Source: Streptomyces sp. CB01881 (GTDB lineage Bacteria > Actinomycetota > Actinomycetes > Streptomycetales > Streptomycetaceae). Taken from it: a stretch of DNA of 64,000 nt. Shown here one piece after another: positions 1 through 8,217 of the stretch; position 1 is the stretch's first letter; every line of letters begins with the position of its first letter. Location: the NCBI RefSeq assembly GCF_002953255.1, contig NZ_CP026498.1, forward strand, positions 1,845,291-1,909,290, written 5' to 3'. The notes beneath the pieces were generated by a model, which worked only from the letters and a program-made list of their open reading frames with translations, had not been told where the DNA came from and did not search any database. The position numbers and the translations under genes are program-made.

Positions 1-617
1 TTGTGGAAGAAGTAGAGCCCGAAGTCGAGGAAGGCGCCGGCCACCGGCTTGCCGTCGACCAGCAGGTGGTTCTCGTCCAGGTGCCAGCCGCGCGGGCGGA
101 CCACGACGGTGGCGAGTTCGGCGGCGGGCCTGAGGGTGTAGGCCTTGCCGGCCGGGGAGGTGAAGTCGATCCGGCCCTCGAAGGCGTCGATCAGGTTGAT
201 CTGGCCGCTGACCACGTTCTCCCAGGTCGGGGAGGTGGCGTCCTCGAAGTCGGCGAGCCAGACCCTGGCGCCGGAGTTCAGCGCGTTGATGACCATCTTG
301 CGGTCGGTGGGGCCGGTGATCTCGACCCGGCGGTCCTGGAGCGCGCGCGGGGCCTCGGCCACCGTCCAGTCGCCTTCGCGCACGGCGGCCGTCTCGGGGA
401 GGAAGTCCAGGACGCCGGCGCGGGCGATCTCCGCGCGGCGGGTCTTGCGGCGGGCCAGGAGCTCCTGTCGGCGGTCCTCGAAGGCGCGGTGCAGCCCGAC
501 GACGAAGGCGACCGCCTCCGGAGTGAGCACCTCCTCCGCCCGATGGACACGCGGACCGGCGACAGTGACGACCGGAGCGGCGGGGGAGGCGCCGGCGGGT
601 CCCTGATCTGTAGCCAT
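1..617 (-). CDS. aceB: Malate synthase, N-terminal part (gene cut by window start)
   Basis: This enzyme condenses glyoxylate with acetyl-CoA to malate in the cytoplasm. About 205 N-terminal residues are visible, of roughly 530-540 in family members; the rest lies beyond position 1. The run ending in [18 protein letters not shown] and then [10 protein letters not shown] is the characteristic malate synthase A block, and [17 protein letters not shown] precedes it. The ATG at 617-615 is preceded by AGGAG 10 bases upstream. The gene is divergent from an IclR regulator, an arrangement known in Streptomyces where the allantoin regulator AllR controls genes that feed glyoxylate into aceB. Control by the neighbouring IclR protein is inferred from that precedent and from repeats between the genes. 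Confidence 0.93.
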   Translation of the reverse strand, partial: MATDQGPAGASPAAPVVTVAGPRVHRAEEVLTPEAVAFVVGLHRAFEDRRQELLARRKTRRAEIARAGVLDFLPETAAVREGDWTVAEAPRALQDRRVEITGPTDRKMVINALNSGARVWLADFEDATSPTWENVVSGQINLIDAFEGRIDFTSPAGKAYTLRPAAELATVVVRPRGWHLDENHLLVDGKPVAGAFLDFGLYFFH

Positions 618-677
618 GAGCAGGACACTCCTAAGACGGTTGAGCATGGCGAAGGCAGTTCCGGTGGGAACTTCCTT

Positions 678-769
678 GATCTGAACCGATCTGAACCCAC
701 CTACCGGAGGGTTCGATTCTGTAAGGTGGAGACTAGTTTCCGCGATACAGAATTTCAACGGTTTGTTGA
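678..769. promoter_or_regulatory. Divergent aceB/iclR control region with repeats
   Basis: The 200-bp gap between the divergent genes is less GC-rich than its surroundings. It holds a perfect tandem decamer GATCTGAACC at 678-687 and 688-697. GAACCC at 693-698 is mirrored by GGGTTC at 709-714. A second inverted repeat, TCAAC at 755-759 and GTTGA at 765-769, lies about 50 bp before the iclR start. These are candidate operators for an IclR protein; I did not recognise a clear -10/-35 pair. Confidence 0.45.
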
Positions 770-817
770 GGTGATCGCAGGGACTCTACTCCTCCCCCGA
801 CAGCGAAGGGAACGCCG

Positions 818-1615
818 GTGGTTGCGACCCCCGACACAGCATCGACGACGGGCACGGACCGCGCGAGCGGCGGTGTGCAGTCCGTCGAGCGCGCCTTCCA
901 GCTGCTGGAGGCGCTGGCCGACTCCGGCGGCGTGGCCACGCTCAGCGAGCTCTCCACCTCCTCCGGGCTGCCGATGCCCACCATCCACCGTCTGGTTCGT
1001 ACCCTCGTCCAGCAGGGCTATGTGCGCCAGGACACCGCACGCCGCTACACCCTCGGCCCGCGGCTGATCCGGCTCGGCGAGACGGCCGGCCGGCTGCTGG
1101 GCAGCTGGGCCCGCCCCTACCTGGCCGAGCTGATGGAGGCCACCGGCGAGACGGCCAACCTGGCCGTACTGGAGGGCGGCGAGGTGGTCTACGTCGGGCA
1201 GGTGCAGTCGCGGCGCTCGATGCGGATGTTCACCGAGGTCGGCCGCCGGGTGCAGCCGCACTGCACCGGCGTCGGCAAGGCCCTGCTGGCCCAGCTGCCC
1301 GAGGAGGAGGCCCGTGCCGTCCTCGGCCCCAACCCGCTGCCCGCGCACACCGAGTTCACGGTGACCGACCCGCAGGAGCTGCTGAACCAGCTGGCCGAGG
1401 CGCGCGAGCGCGGCTACGTGGTGGACGACCAGGAGCAGGAGATCGGGGTGCGCTGCATCGCCCTCGCGGTACCGGGCGCGCCGACCCCGACGGCCCTCTC
1501 GGTCTCCGGTCCGGAGGCCCGGATCCGGGCGCTGGAGGAGCAGGCCGGCGCGGCCTCGCTGGTACCGGTGATGCACCACATCGCGGCCCGGCTGGGGCAG
1601 GTCCTGGCCCCCTGA
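818..1615 (+). CDS. IclR-family transcriptional regulator (AllR-like)
   Basis: A 265-residue regulator with the standard IclR layout. The N-terminal winged helix (about residues 20-80) has SVERAFQLLEAL and the recognition helix near SGLPMPTIHRLVRTL. The C-terminal effector domain (about 95-260) includes HCTGVGKALLAQLP and GYVVDDQEQEIGVRCIA. The GTG at 818 has GAAGGG seven bases upstream. Its position divergent from malate synthase suggests it is the glyoxylate/allantoin-responsive repressor of aceB. The family is certain; the AllR equivalence rests on context. Confidence 0.9.
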   Translation: MVATPDTASTTGTDRASGGVQSVERAFQLLEALADSGGVATLSELSTSSGLPMPTIHRLVRTLVQQGYVRQDTARRYTLGPRLIRLGETAGRLLGSWARPYLAELMEATGETANLAVLEGGEVVYVGQVQSRRSMRMFTEVGRRVQPHCTGVGKALLAQLPEEEARAVLGPNPLPAHTEFTVTDPQELLNQLAEARERGYVVDDQEQEIGVRCIALAVPGAPTPTALSVSGPEARIRALEEQAGAASLVPVMHHIAARLGQVLAP

Positions 1616-1639
1616 CACGGCGCCACCGGCGCTTTCCCG

Positions 1640-1670
1640 CGCAGGAGGCCGACCCGGTCGGCCTCCTGCG
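1640..1670 (+). terminator. Hairpin terminator after iclR
   Basis: A near-perfect inverted repeat has arms CGCAGGAGGCCGACC and GGTCGGCCTCCTGCG, starting 24 bases after the iclR stop. There is no U-tract, as is common in actinobacteria. Confidence 0.7.
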
Positions 1671-1801
1671 GAAGCGTTCGCCCGTTCGAGCGGCCCGAGG
1701 GCGGGTTGCCCCGGCCGCGACGGGCCGGTCGGTCACGCTGAATGCGGACGCGCCCCGCGACGGTGCGGGGCGCCGGAACGCGAAGGACAGGGTGAGCGGC
1801 G

Positions 1802-2446
1802 ATGTCGCGCAGAGGGTCCGTACGGGGTTTCTTCGGCAGGTCGGCGGAGGCCGGGGCGCCGGAGGCCGGGGCGCCGGTGGTCGGGCGGGCGGCGGTCAGG
1901 CCGTCGGCAGGCCGGTCGCTGGCCGTCAGGTCGCTGACGGTCGGGTGTGCACTGGCGGCGCTGGCCGCCGGTCCCGCGTGGGCGTGCCCGGACGCCGATC
2001 CGGCCCCGGGGACCGACCCGGCGGCGGCACCCGCGGCCCCCGCGGCCTCCGATTCCGACCTGGAGGTGGTCCGGATCGATCCGGACCCCGCCGTACCCGG
2101 CGGCACCACCACGGTGCACGCCTTCGTCGCCAACACCGGCCCGGACCGGACGGCCTCCTCGTTCACCGTGGTGATCACCCTGCCGGAGGGCGTGACGCCC
2201 GAGAAGCCCTACTTCCCGGAGAACTGCCACGACTTCCAGAACGGCCACCGGGTGCGCTGCACCTTCCCGGCCGGCCGGGGGCGCTACCGGAGCGCGACAG
2301 CGCTGATCCCGGTCCGGCTCGCCCCCACCGTCCCCCTCGGCGAGCTGAGCGGCGGCTACGTCGCGGTGCGCAGTGACGACGACCGGAACGAGGCGAACAA
2401 CCGGCAGCCGTTCAGCATCCAGGTCCTGGAGACCGCCCGCTGCTGA
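1802..2446 (+). CDS. Secreted protein with a CARDB/DUF11-like beta domain
   Basis: A 214-residue exported protein of unknown role. A basic N terminus is followed by a hydrophobic stretch (about residues 42-61) ending in GPAWAC, so either AWA cleavage or an atypical lipobox is possible. After an Ala/Pro-rich linker, residues about 85-214 form a beta-rich domain (LEVVRIDPDPAVPGGTTT, VAVRSDDDRNEANN) like the CARDB or DUF11 Ig-like repeats of surface proteins. Three cysteines are in the mature part. The ATG at 1802 follows AAGGACAGGGTGAG. Nothing nearby indicates a partner. Confidence 0.65.
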   Translation: MSRRGSVRGFFGRSAEAGAPEAGAPVVGRAAVRPSAGRSLAVRSLTVGCALAALAAGPAWACPDADPAPGTDPAAAPAAPAASDSDLEVVRIDPDPAVPGGTTTVHAFVANTGPDRTASSFTVVITLPEGVTPEKPYFPENCHDFQNGHRVRCTFPAGRGRYRSATALIPVRLAPTVPLGELSGGYVAVRSDDDRNEANNRQPFSIQVLETARC

Positions 2447-2459
2447 CGGGCGGGCGGTC
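2431..2459. terminator. Hairpin between convergent genes
   Basis: GACCGCCCG at 2431-2439 pairs with CGGGCGGTC at 2451-2459. The stop codon of the plus-strand gene lies in the loop. The hairpin also faces the end of the minus-strand glucanase gene. Confidence 0.55.
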
Positions 2460-2473
2460 CGCAACGGCCGCTC

Positions 2474-3418
2474 CTACCGGTAGACGCGGACGTAGTCCGC
2501 GGCGAAGGTGATCGGCGCCGTGCCCTGCGGCGCGGGGTGGTACTGCCCCGCGCTCAGGGACAGGTTGAGGATCGGGTACGCGGCCCAGCCGGCGCCGACG
2601 CCCTTGCCGTCGGAGAACACCTTGGTCCCGTTGACGTACCAGTCGACCGAGGTGGCCCCGTAGGAGGTGCCGATGGTGACCCAGCTGTCCTTCGCTATCG
2701 CCTTGGCATCCGTGTAGTACAGGTGCCCCGGAGTGATGTGGTTGGTCAGCTCCAGCAGGTTCGGGTTGTCGGTGTGGTACTCGAAGGAGTCGATCTCACC
2801 GTGGGCGCCGCTGGTGCCGTTCCAGGTCCACAGCGCCGGCCAGGCGCCGGTGCCGGCGGGGAGCTTGACCCGGGTCTCGATGTAGTCGCCGGTCTTCACC
2901 TTGAAGCCCTCGCTGGAGTACTCCGTGGTGAGCAGCCCGGTGTCCCAGGCCTGCTTGCCGTTCTCCAGCGTGTGGGTGCTCGGCTTGGCGGTGAAGGTGG
3001 CGACGCCGCCGGAGACGGTGACGTTGTTCTTGTTCAGCCAGTCGAGCTTGTTGTCGTTCGGGTTGTGGTCGCCGTACTGGTACGAGCTGCTCCGGTCGGC
3101 CGTCCAGCGGGAGCCCAGGTCGAGGCTGTTGAAATCGTCCGACCAGGTGAGCTTCTTGCCAGCGACCGGAATCGCGCCCGGGGCGGCGGTCTGCGACGGG
3201 GTCGCGGGCGTCGGGGTCGCGGGCGGCGCGGGCGTCGGGGTGGCGGTGGTCGGGGTGACGGTCGGCGCGGTGGCCGCCTGGGCCCCGCTCACCGCGGGAA
3301 CGCCCAGGAGGCCGGCACCGCCGATGGCGAGCGCGCCGGTGACGGCGAAGGCGGCGTTGCGACCGCGGTGGCTGGGGCGGGCATGGCGCGGCGTGCTGCG
3401 CCGGGCAGGCTTCTGCAT
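2474..3418 (-). CDS. Secreted GH16 endo-beta-glucanase/laminarinase-type hydrolase
   Basis: A 314-residue exported glycoside hydrolase. It has an Arg-rich N terminus and hydrophobic signal (about residues 22-49, ending SGAQA), a Thr/Pro linker (50-85), and a catalytic beta-jellyroll (about 90-314). The GH16 signature HGEIDSFE is present: E208 is the predicted nucleophile and E213 the acid/base, with D210 between. Trp-rich PALWTWNG precedes it, as in bacterial beta-1,3-glucanases. I chose the ATG at 3418 because GAGGA lies seven bases upstream; an upstream in-frame extension has neither a ribosome site nor a signal-like start. The exact substrate (laminarin, lichenan or another) cannot be read from the sequence. 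Confidence 0.9.
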   Translation of the reverse strand: MQKPARRSTPRHARPSHRGRNAAFAVTGALAIGGAGLLGVPAVSGAQAATAPTVTPTTATPTPAPPATPTPATPSQTAAPGAIPVAGKKLTWSDDFNSLDLGSRWTADRSSSYQYGDHNPNDNKLDWLNKNNVTVSGGVATFTAKPSTHTLENGKQAWDTGLLTTEYSSEGFKVKTGDYIETRVKLPAGTGAWPALWTWNGTSGAHGEIDSFEYHTDNPNLLELTNHITPGHLYYTDAKAIAKDSWVTIGTSYGATSVDWYVNGTKVFSDGKGVGAGWAAYPILNLSLSAGQYHPAPQGTAPITFAADYVRVYR

Positions 3419-3874
3419 GGCAGTGTCCTCTGCGACGCCTGCGAGGTGAGCGTCGGGTTCGGGCTGAGGTTGCCCGGCCGCCTGTCGAGCGGCTTCACCC
3501 CTAGCCGCGGCCCGGGCGCGGGGAGCGCACGGACCGGGCACTGACCTGGGTCCCCCGCTCCCGTCCGCTGTGGCGCTCGGTTGCCGGCCGGCGGGTGGAC
3601 AGGACTCGGCGTCCCGACGGCGGAGGTCCGCGAAGCGGACGTCCCGAGCAGGCTAGGCAGGCCGTCCGGGGGGCGACAACTCGACGGGGGGCGTTGTCGT
3701 GCAGGTCATAGTGGAGTCGATCAACGACGGTACGGAGTGGATCAGCTGGCCGGGCGGGCACCGGGAGGACGGTGAGCGGGGCGCCGGCCGGACGGGCGGT
3801 CGTGGGTTGGGTGGTCGTGGGTTGGGCCGTCCTTGGCCGGGCGGTCCTTGGCCGGGCGGTCGTCGGCCGGGCGG
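3419..3874. other. Intergenic stretch upstream of the GH16 gene
   Basis: About 455 bp without a convincing gene. The right end is a 15-bp tandem repeat, listed separately. The rest should hold the glucanase promoter on the minus strand; I found no clear -10/-35 pair. Confidence 0.5.
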
Positions 3875-3880
3875 TCAGCC
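3794..3880. repeat. 15-bp tandem repeat, about 5.8 copies
   Basis: Units at 3794, 3809, 3824, 3839 and 3854, plus 12 bases from 3869, follow the pattern GGGCGGTCNTNGGNN. The last copy runs into the stop codon of the lipase-like gene, so the array forms the 3' end of that gene and the following trailer. Confidence 0.85.
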
Positions 3881-5203
3881 GAGCCAGCTGTTCACCTGGC
3901 TCATCGCGTCCGGGGACCAGGCCAGCTCCAGGTGGTTGAGCCCGCTGAGCAGCCGCGTCCCGCCGACCGTACCGATCCCGGTGGTGTCCAGGGCGCTGCG
4001 GGTGAAGACGATGCCGTCGCTGGGCCCGCGGTTCTCGTTGAGGACTCCCGGGATGTCGGCAGAGCCGCCCGCCATCAGGAAGGTGGCGACCGCCGCCGGG
4101 ACGCCCGCCTGCTGGAGCGGCCCGATCAGCGAACCGGCGTCGATCGCCGCCTGGACGCCCTGGCCGGAGGTGTAGTAGCCCTGACCGCCGTAGTAGGTCG
4201 TCCACCAGTCCTGAGCCGAGCCGTCCACCCCGTAGACGCCGTCCCAGCGGGCGAGCAGCTGGCGCTGGCCCGGGTAGCAGTCGTACCCGCCGGTGGGCAG
4301 CACCCCGAGGCAGGGCTGGGCGGTGTACGTGCCGTAGCAGGTCATGTACAGGTGCGGCGAGGGCGCGTTGGCGGTGCCGCCGCAGGCCGGCCAGGTGGCC
4401 AGCGAGAACGCCCAGCCGTGCGCGTAGACGTAGTCCAGGCCGCCGTTCGGCCCGCCGAGGGTGACCAGGCGGCGGACGTCTCCCGCGTAGGCCCGGCCCC
4501 AGGACGGCCGTACCGAGGAGACGTACGCGCGGGCGGCGACCTCGCCCTTGCTCCAGGCGACCACGTCCACCTGGGACACCCCGAGCCGGGCCCGGATCAG
4601 GGCGATCGCGTCGCCGACGGCCTGCGCCTGGAGCAGGTTGTCGCCCTGCTTGTGCGCGAAGCCGATCGCGAAGACGCGGTGGCCGGTACCGGCGAGGTAC
4701 TGGGCGAGGCCGGTGGAGGGGCAGGCGGACGCGCCGCAGCTGCCGCTCTCGTTCGGGTTCGCCCAGGCGCGGTCGGCGTTGTCGTTGGCGCCGTGGACCA
4801 GCAGGACCGGGACGTCCCGGCTGCCGGTGTCCCAGCCGGCGGCCGAGTAGAGCAGGAAGCGCCCGGAATAGGGCTGGCGGACGCCGCCGAAGTAGGTCAG
4901 GCGGGCGCCGTCCTGGTCTCCCCGCCCGCCGGGCGGGTACTGCTCGGCGCGGAACCCGGCGGTGGTGTCGAGGTAGCGCTCGACCTTGGCCCAGCCGTTG
5001 CCGGGGGCGGTGAAGGTGGCCTCCAGGGTGAGCGGGGCGGTGGCCGCCGATGCGGGCGGGGGCGTGCCGAGGAGGAGGGCGGTGAGGGTGAGGAGGACGG
5101 TGAGGGCGGCTGACAGACGTCCGGCGGGGGTGGGCGGGGTGGCCGTTCCGGCGACGGGACCGGTGGCTGTTCCGGTGACAGGTCTGGTGGTGGTGGCGGG
5201 CAT
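3875..5203 (-). CDS. Secreted alpha/beta-hydrolase, lipase-like
   Basis: A 442-residue exported hydrolase. The signal (about residues 28-53) has a long Leu/Ala core ending PASAA. The core has an oxyanion-type strand VPVLLVHGAND and a nucleophile elbow VVAWSKGEV with S218. The catalytic His is probably in SGLNHLELAW near the C terminus. The elbow reads A-W-S-K-G instead of G-x-S-x-G, which is unusual but conserved in some Streptomyces secreted lipases. Many cysteines suggest disulfides. The ATG at 5203 follows AGGGAG with six bases of spacing. The substrate is unknown. Confidence 0.8.
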   Translation of the reverse strand: MPATTTRPVTGTATGPVAGTATPPTPAGRLSAALTVLLTLTALLLGTPPPASAATAPLTLEATFTAPGNGWAKVERYLDTTAGFRAEQYPPGGRGDQDGARLTYFGGVRQPYSGRFLLYSAAGWDTGSRDVPVLLVHGANDNADRAWANPNESGSCGASACPSTGLAQYLAGTGHRVFAIGFAHKQGDNLLQAQAVGDAIALIRARLGVSQVDVVAWSKGEVAARAYVSSVRPSWGRAYAGDVRRLVTLGGPNGGLDYVYAHGWAFSLATWPACGGTANAPSPHLYMTCYGTYTAQPCLGVLPTGGYDCYPGQRQLLARWDGVYGVDGSAQDWWTTYYGGQGYYTSGQGVQAAIDAGSLIGPLQQAGVPAAVATFLMAGGSADIPGVLNENRGPSDGIVFTRSALDTTGIGTVGGTRLLSGLNHLELAWSPDAMSQVNSWLG

Positions 5204-5474
5204 CGGCGGCTCCCTGGCCGGAAGGTGGCGGGCTGCTGGGCCGGCCCACGTCCCGGTGGGCCGGATCCTGCACCGTACGACCGGACCGCCGGGCCGCCCA
5301 TGTGCCGGTGTCACACCCCGCGGGCGGAGGGCGTGGCGGCCCCGGCCGTGGCGTCGGCGGGCCCGCACCGTGACGGGGTGGGCGCAACGCCGCCGCGAAG
5401 GTCACCCGTCGGATAGGTTGGAGGTCCATTCGCAGTGCCGTACGCCCAGACGAGAGACGAGGACCCGTCCCGCC

Positions 5475-5804
5475 ATGACCGCGCCCCTGCCCGCCTTCGC
5501 CGGCCGCACCTACCTCTTCCAGGTCGACAACGGCGCGGCCTTCCGCAACGCGTACTCGGCCGACGGCAAGCGGCTGCGCTGGGAGGGCCTCGGCGAGTCG
5601 GCCGGCCAGTGGGAGGACGTGGCCCTGCACGTCGCCCAGGTGGGCCCCGAGCTCTACTTCGTCAGCTGGACCGAGCAGAGCGGCATCACCGTCAGCCACC
5701 TGATGGACCTCGGAAAGCTGACGGTGCGCGCGTTCTGGACGTACGAGGGCGAGGGCGGCCGGGTCGGCGAGCTGCACACCGGCACGCTGGAGCCGGTGGG
5801 CTGA
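5475..5804 (+). CDS. Small MoaF-like calycin-fold protein
   Basis: A 109-residue cytoplasmic protein without signal or membrane segment. Alternating beta-strand patterns (YLFQVDNGAAFRNAYS, LRWEGLGESAGQ, LYFVSWTEQSGITVSHLMDL) resemble the MoaF/phenolic-acid-decarboxylase-like small barrel. It is divergent from the secreted hydrolase, across a 271-bp gap, and ends before a strong terminator. The ATG at 5475 is preceded by GAGGACCCGTCCCGCC. The family assignment is from pattern only; the function is unknown. Confidence 0.6.
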   Translation: MTAPLPAFAGRTYLFQVDNGAAFRNAYSADGKRLRWEGLGESAGQWEDVALHVAQVGPELYFVSWTEQSGITVSHLMDLGKLTVRAFWTYEGEGGRVGELHTGTLEPVG

Positions 5805-5820
5805 GGCGGTGAAACCGGAA

Positions 5821-5860
5821 CGCCGGGCCCGCTCACCCCTCGGGGTGGGCGGGCCCGGCG
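5821..5860. terminator. Strong bidirectional terminator
   Basis: An 18-bp stem with one G-T wobble: CGCCGGGCCCGCTCACCC pairs with GGGTGGGCGGGCCCGGCG around a four-base loop. It lies between two convergent genes. Confidence 0.85.
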
Positions 5861-5910
5861 TCCGACGCGGGCGGGCCCCGCGTTCCGGTGGTCCGCGCGG
5901 CGGACCGCGG

Positions 5911-7059
5911 TCAGACCGACCGGGCGGGGACCTGGAGGCGCTGGGAGAGCCACTCCAGCGAGGACGGCAGCAGCTTGCTCCAGGTCTCGAAGTTGTGGCC
6001 GCCGGTCTGCATCATGCTGTACGAGACCTTCATCGGGCTGTTGACCGCGGCCACGAACGCCTCGGTGTCACGCTTGTAGTCGCCGTCGCCCTCCTTGGTG
6101 CCGGCCAGCAGCACGGACACCTTGGGCTGCGGCAGGTTCTTCAGCCGCCACATGAGGTCGGCCTCGTGGCGGCGCTGCTGGCCGCCACTGCCCTTGAAGA
6201 GGTCGACGGTGGTCGGGTCGTCGGCCGCCTGGTAGTAGCCGGAGAGCGAGACCGCGGTCGGGAAGGCCTCCGGGTGGCGCATGGCCAGCTTGAGGGCGCA
6301 GTAGCCGCCGGTCGAGTTGCCCATGAAGCCCCAGGCCTGCGGGTCCGAGGAGACCCGGTACGACGCCTGGATCGCGGCGGGAACGTCCTTGGTGTAGTAG
6401 GTCTCGGACTGCGGGCCGCCCGGGATGTCCTCGCACTCGGTGTCCTGCGGCAGCGCGGGCGACGGCGTCATCAGCACCAGCACGGTCGGCTGCATCCGGC
6501 CCTCCTGGAGCAGCTTCAGTGCCGCGCCCGGGTAGTTCAGCCGGGTCACCAGGTTCTTGGCGATACCGGGAAAGCCGGTGGAGACGATGATCGCCGGGAA
6601 CTGCTTCTGCGCGTACTCCGGCTGGAAGTACTGCGGCGGCAGGTAGACGTACCCCTCGGTGGAGAGCCGGCTGGCGGCGCCGTCGATCCGCACCTCGCGG
6701 ATCTCGCCGGACTGCCCGGGATCGCGGCCGAGCGCCCCGCCGCCCTGGACGGCGGCGTGGCCGATGGTCTCCACCTGCAGACGGCCCGAGGCGTCCGCCT
6801 TGTTCTGGATGACCACCGGGCCGTTGTCGCCGGTGCCGAGCAGGTCGTCCCAGCTGCTGTAGAAGGCGAAGTAGTTGTTGGCCACCAGGCCCAGTGCCGC
6901 GAGCACGGCGAGCTGGGTGGCGAGCAGCGTGCCGATCCGGCCGAGCACCGCCTGCCAGGTCCGCTTCGCCAGTCTCGGCCACAGCCAGACCGTGCCCGTC
7001 ATCATCCCGACGGCGATCAATGCGGTCAGCGCCAGCACCTTGTGGCTCGTCAGACCCAT
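5911..7059 (-). CDS. Membrane-anchored putative esterase (esterase D/antigen 85-like)
   Basis: A 382-residue protein with two N-terminal hydrophobic helices (about residues 8-27 and 40-62) and then an extracytoplasmic alpha/beta-hydrolase of the putative-esterase family. The nucleophile elbow is GFMGNSTGGY, with Ser about residue 250. The C-terminal HNFETW supplies the likely catalytic His. STGFPGIAKNLV is typical of proteins related to mycolyltransferases and Fes/enterochelin esterases. The ATG at 7059 has GGGAG upstream. It ends before the shared terminator and is monocistronic. A cell-envelope acyl hydrolase or transferase role is inferred. Confidence 0.82.
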   Translation of the reverse strand: MGLTSHKVLALTALIAVGMMTGTVWLWPRLAKRTWQAVLGRIGTLLATQLAVLAALGLVANNYFAFYSSWDDLLGTGDNGPVVIQNKADASGRLQVETIGHAAVQGGGALGRDPGQSGEIREVRIDGAASRLSTEGYVYLPPQYFQPEYAQKQFPAIIVSTGFPGIAKNLVTRLNYPGAALKLLQEGRMQPTVLVLMTPSPALPQDTECEDIPGGPQSETYYTKDVPAAIQASYRVSSDPQAWGFMGNSTGGYCALKLAMRHPEAFPTAVSLSGYYQAADDPTTVDLFKGSGGQQRRHEADLMWRLKNLPQPKVSVLLAGTKEGDGDYKRDTEAFVAAVNSPMKVSYSMMQTGGHNFETWSKLLPSSLEWLSQRLQVPARSV

Positions 7060-7467
7060 GTCCTACTGCTCCCACGCCTCGTACGTCCCGGCCCCGACCG
7101 CCGGCGGCCAGTTGCCAGGACACTCGGGGCGGCCGCCCCGGTTCCCCCGTCCACCACGGAGGCCGTCGCCGAGGCGCGATCAATAACCCTAGCGGTCCGC
7201 GGAGGTGCCCCGGACCCGCCGACCAGCGGGGATCGGCGGGCCGGGCGGGGGCCGGAGGTATGACACGGGGCATCGCGAGGTGGCACGAGGTGGCGCGGAG
7301 TCAGCTGGCTGGGGTTCAGAGGCGCGGCCTGCGCCCGGTTCGACTCCGGCCCGGTTCGGCTCCGGCCCGGGCGCTCTCCGGGCACCGACGTCGGCACCGA
7401 CGTACTGCGGCGCCGACGGCGTCGGCACCCGCAGCCCCGGCCGGCGACGGTGCGCGCCGACCGGGGT
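7060..7467. other. Intergenic region, 408 bp
   Basis: Nothing convincing is encoded. It contains short repeats of CCGGCCCGGTTCGGCT type near 7340-7370. A lower-GC patch, CAATAACCCTAG near 7182-7193, is the best place for the minus-strand esterase promoter. Confidence 0.4.
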
Positions 7468-8115
7468 TCAGCCCAGTCCGCCGTGCCGGGCGGCCGCCAG
7501 GGCCGCGGTCACGGCACGGTCGGCGGCCGCGTCGTCGACCGGCTCGGCCGTGATGAGCACCCGGAAGTAGAGCGGTGCGGCGAGGGCCTTGATGACCGCC
7601 GCCGGGTCGATGCCGGCGGGCAGTTCCCCGCGCCCGACGGCCCGGGTGACGATCGGCTCGGCCCGCCGCAGCCGGTCGTCGAAGATCCGCGACCGGACCT
7701 CGGCGATGCCCGGCGCCTGGGCGGCCTCCGACAGCATCACCGCGAGCACCGCCGCACCGGACGGCCCGCGCAGCCAGGCGGCCAGCCCGCGGGCGAGGAG
7801 CCGCAGGTCGCCCTCGACCGTGCCGGTGTCCGGGATCGGGATGTCCGCCGCGATCTGCCCGGCCAGGGCGTCGACGATCAGGGCGTCCCGGTCCTTCCAG
7901 CGCCGGTAGACCGTGGTCTTGTGGACGCCGGCCCGGCGGGCGACGGCGTCGACGGTGAGCGCGGCGTAGCGCATCTCGGCGAGTTCGGCGAGCGTCGCGG
8001 CCAGGACGGCCACCCGCACCTTCTCGCCCCGCCCGACCGTCGGCCGCCGGTCCGCTCCGGGGGCACGGCCGTCGTCAAAGGCGTGGGGCCGGGAGGGCAG
8101 GGAATCGGGACTCAT
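7468..8115 (-). CDS. TetR-family repressor
   Basis: A 215-residue regulator. The N-terminal helix-turn-helix (about residues 35-80) contains LTVDAVARRAGVHKTTVYRRWKDR. The C-terminal domain resembles TetR_C with LLARGLAAWL. The ATG at 8115 is favoured over an upstream in-frame codon because AGGAG sits six bases before it. That ribosome site lies inside a palindromic operator, so the protein should repress its own translation start region as well as the divergent CxxC gene. Confidence 0.92.
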   Translation of the reverse strand: MSPDSLPSRPHAFDDGRAPGADRRPTVGRGEKVRVAVLAATLAELAEMRYAALTVDAVARRAGVHKTTVYRRWKDRDALIVDALAGQIAADIPIPDTGTVEGDLRLLARGLAAWLRGPSGAAVLAVMLSEAAQAPGIAEVRSRIFDDRLRRAEPIVTRAVGRGELPAGIDPAAVIKALAAPLYFRVLITAEPVDDAAADRAVTAALAAARHGGLG

Positions 8116-8116
8116 T

Positions 8117-8180
8117 GCAACTCCTGGTTGCGTTACGACTGCCGGCGTGACACGCTCACCGTATCGCAACCAGGAGTTGC
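8117..8180. promoter_or_regulatory. Twin TetR operators in the divergent promoter
   Basis: Two 15-bp palindromes share arms GCAAC and GTTGC. One is at 8117-8131 (GCAACTCCTGGTTGC), the other at 8166-8180 (GCAACCAGGAGTTGC). Each is followed by GTTACG. Their spacers are reverse complements, and their centres lie 49 bp apart. The first overlaps the tetR ribosome site, the second lies just upstream of the divergent gene. Confidence 0.85.
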
Positions 8181-8217
8181 GTTACGCCCAGGCATCGCCA
8201 CCAGGAGGGGAACGCGC

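Noticed and set aside
3501..5777. Very long open frames antisense or shifted over real genes here and over sbcC, cvnA and the acyl-CoA synthetase
   Set aside because: In DNA of this GC content stops are rare in the wrong frames. These products are Arg/Pro/Gly-rich and lack motifs.
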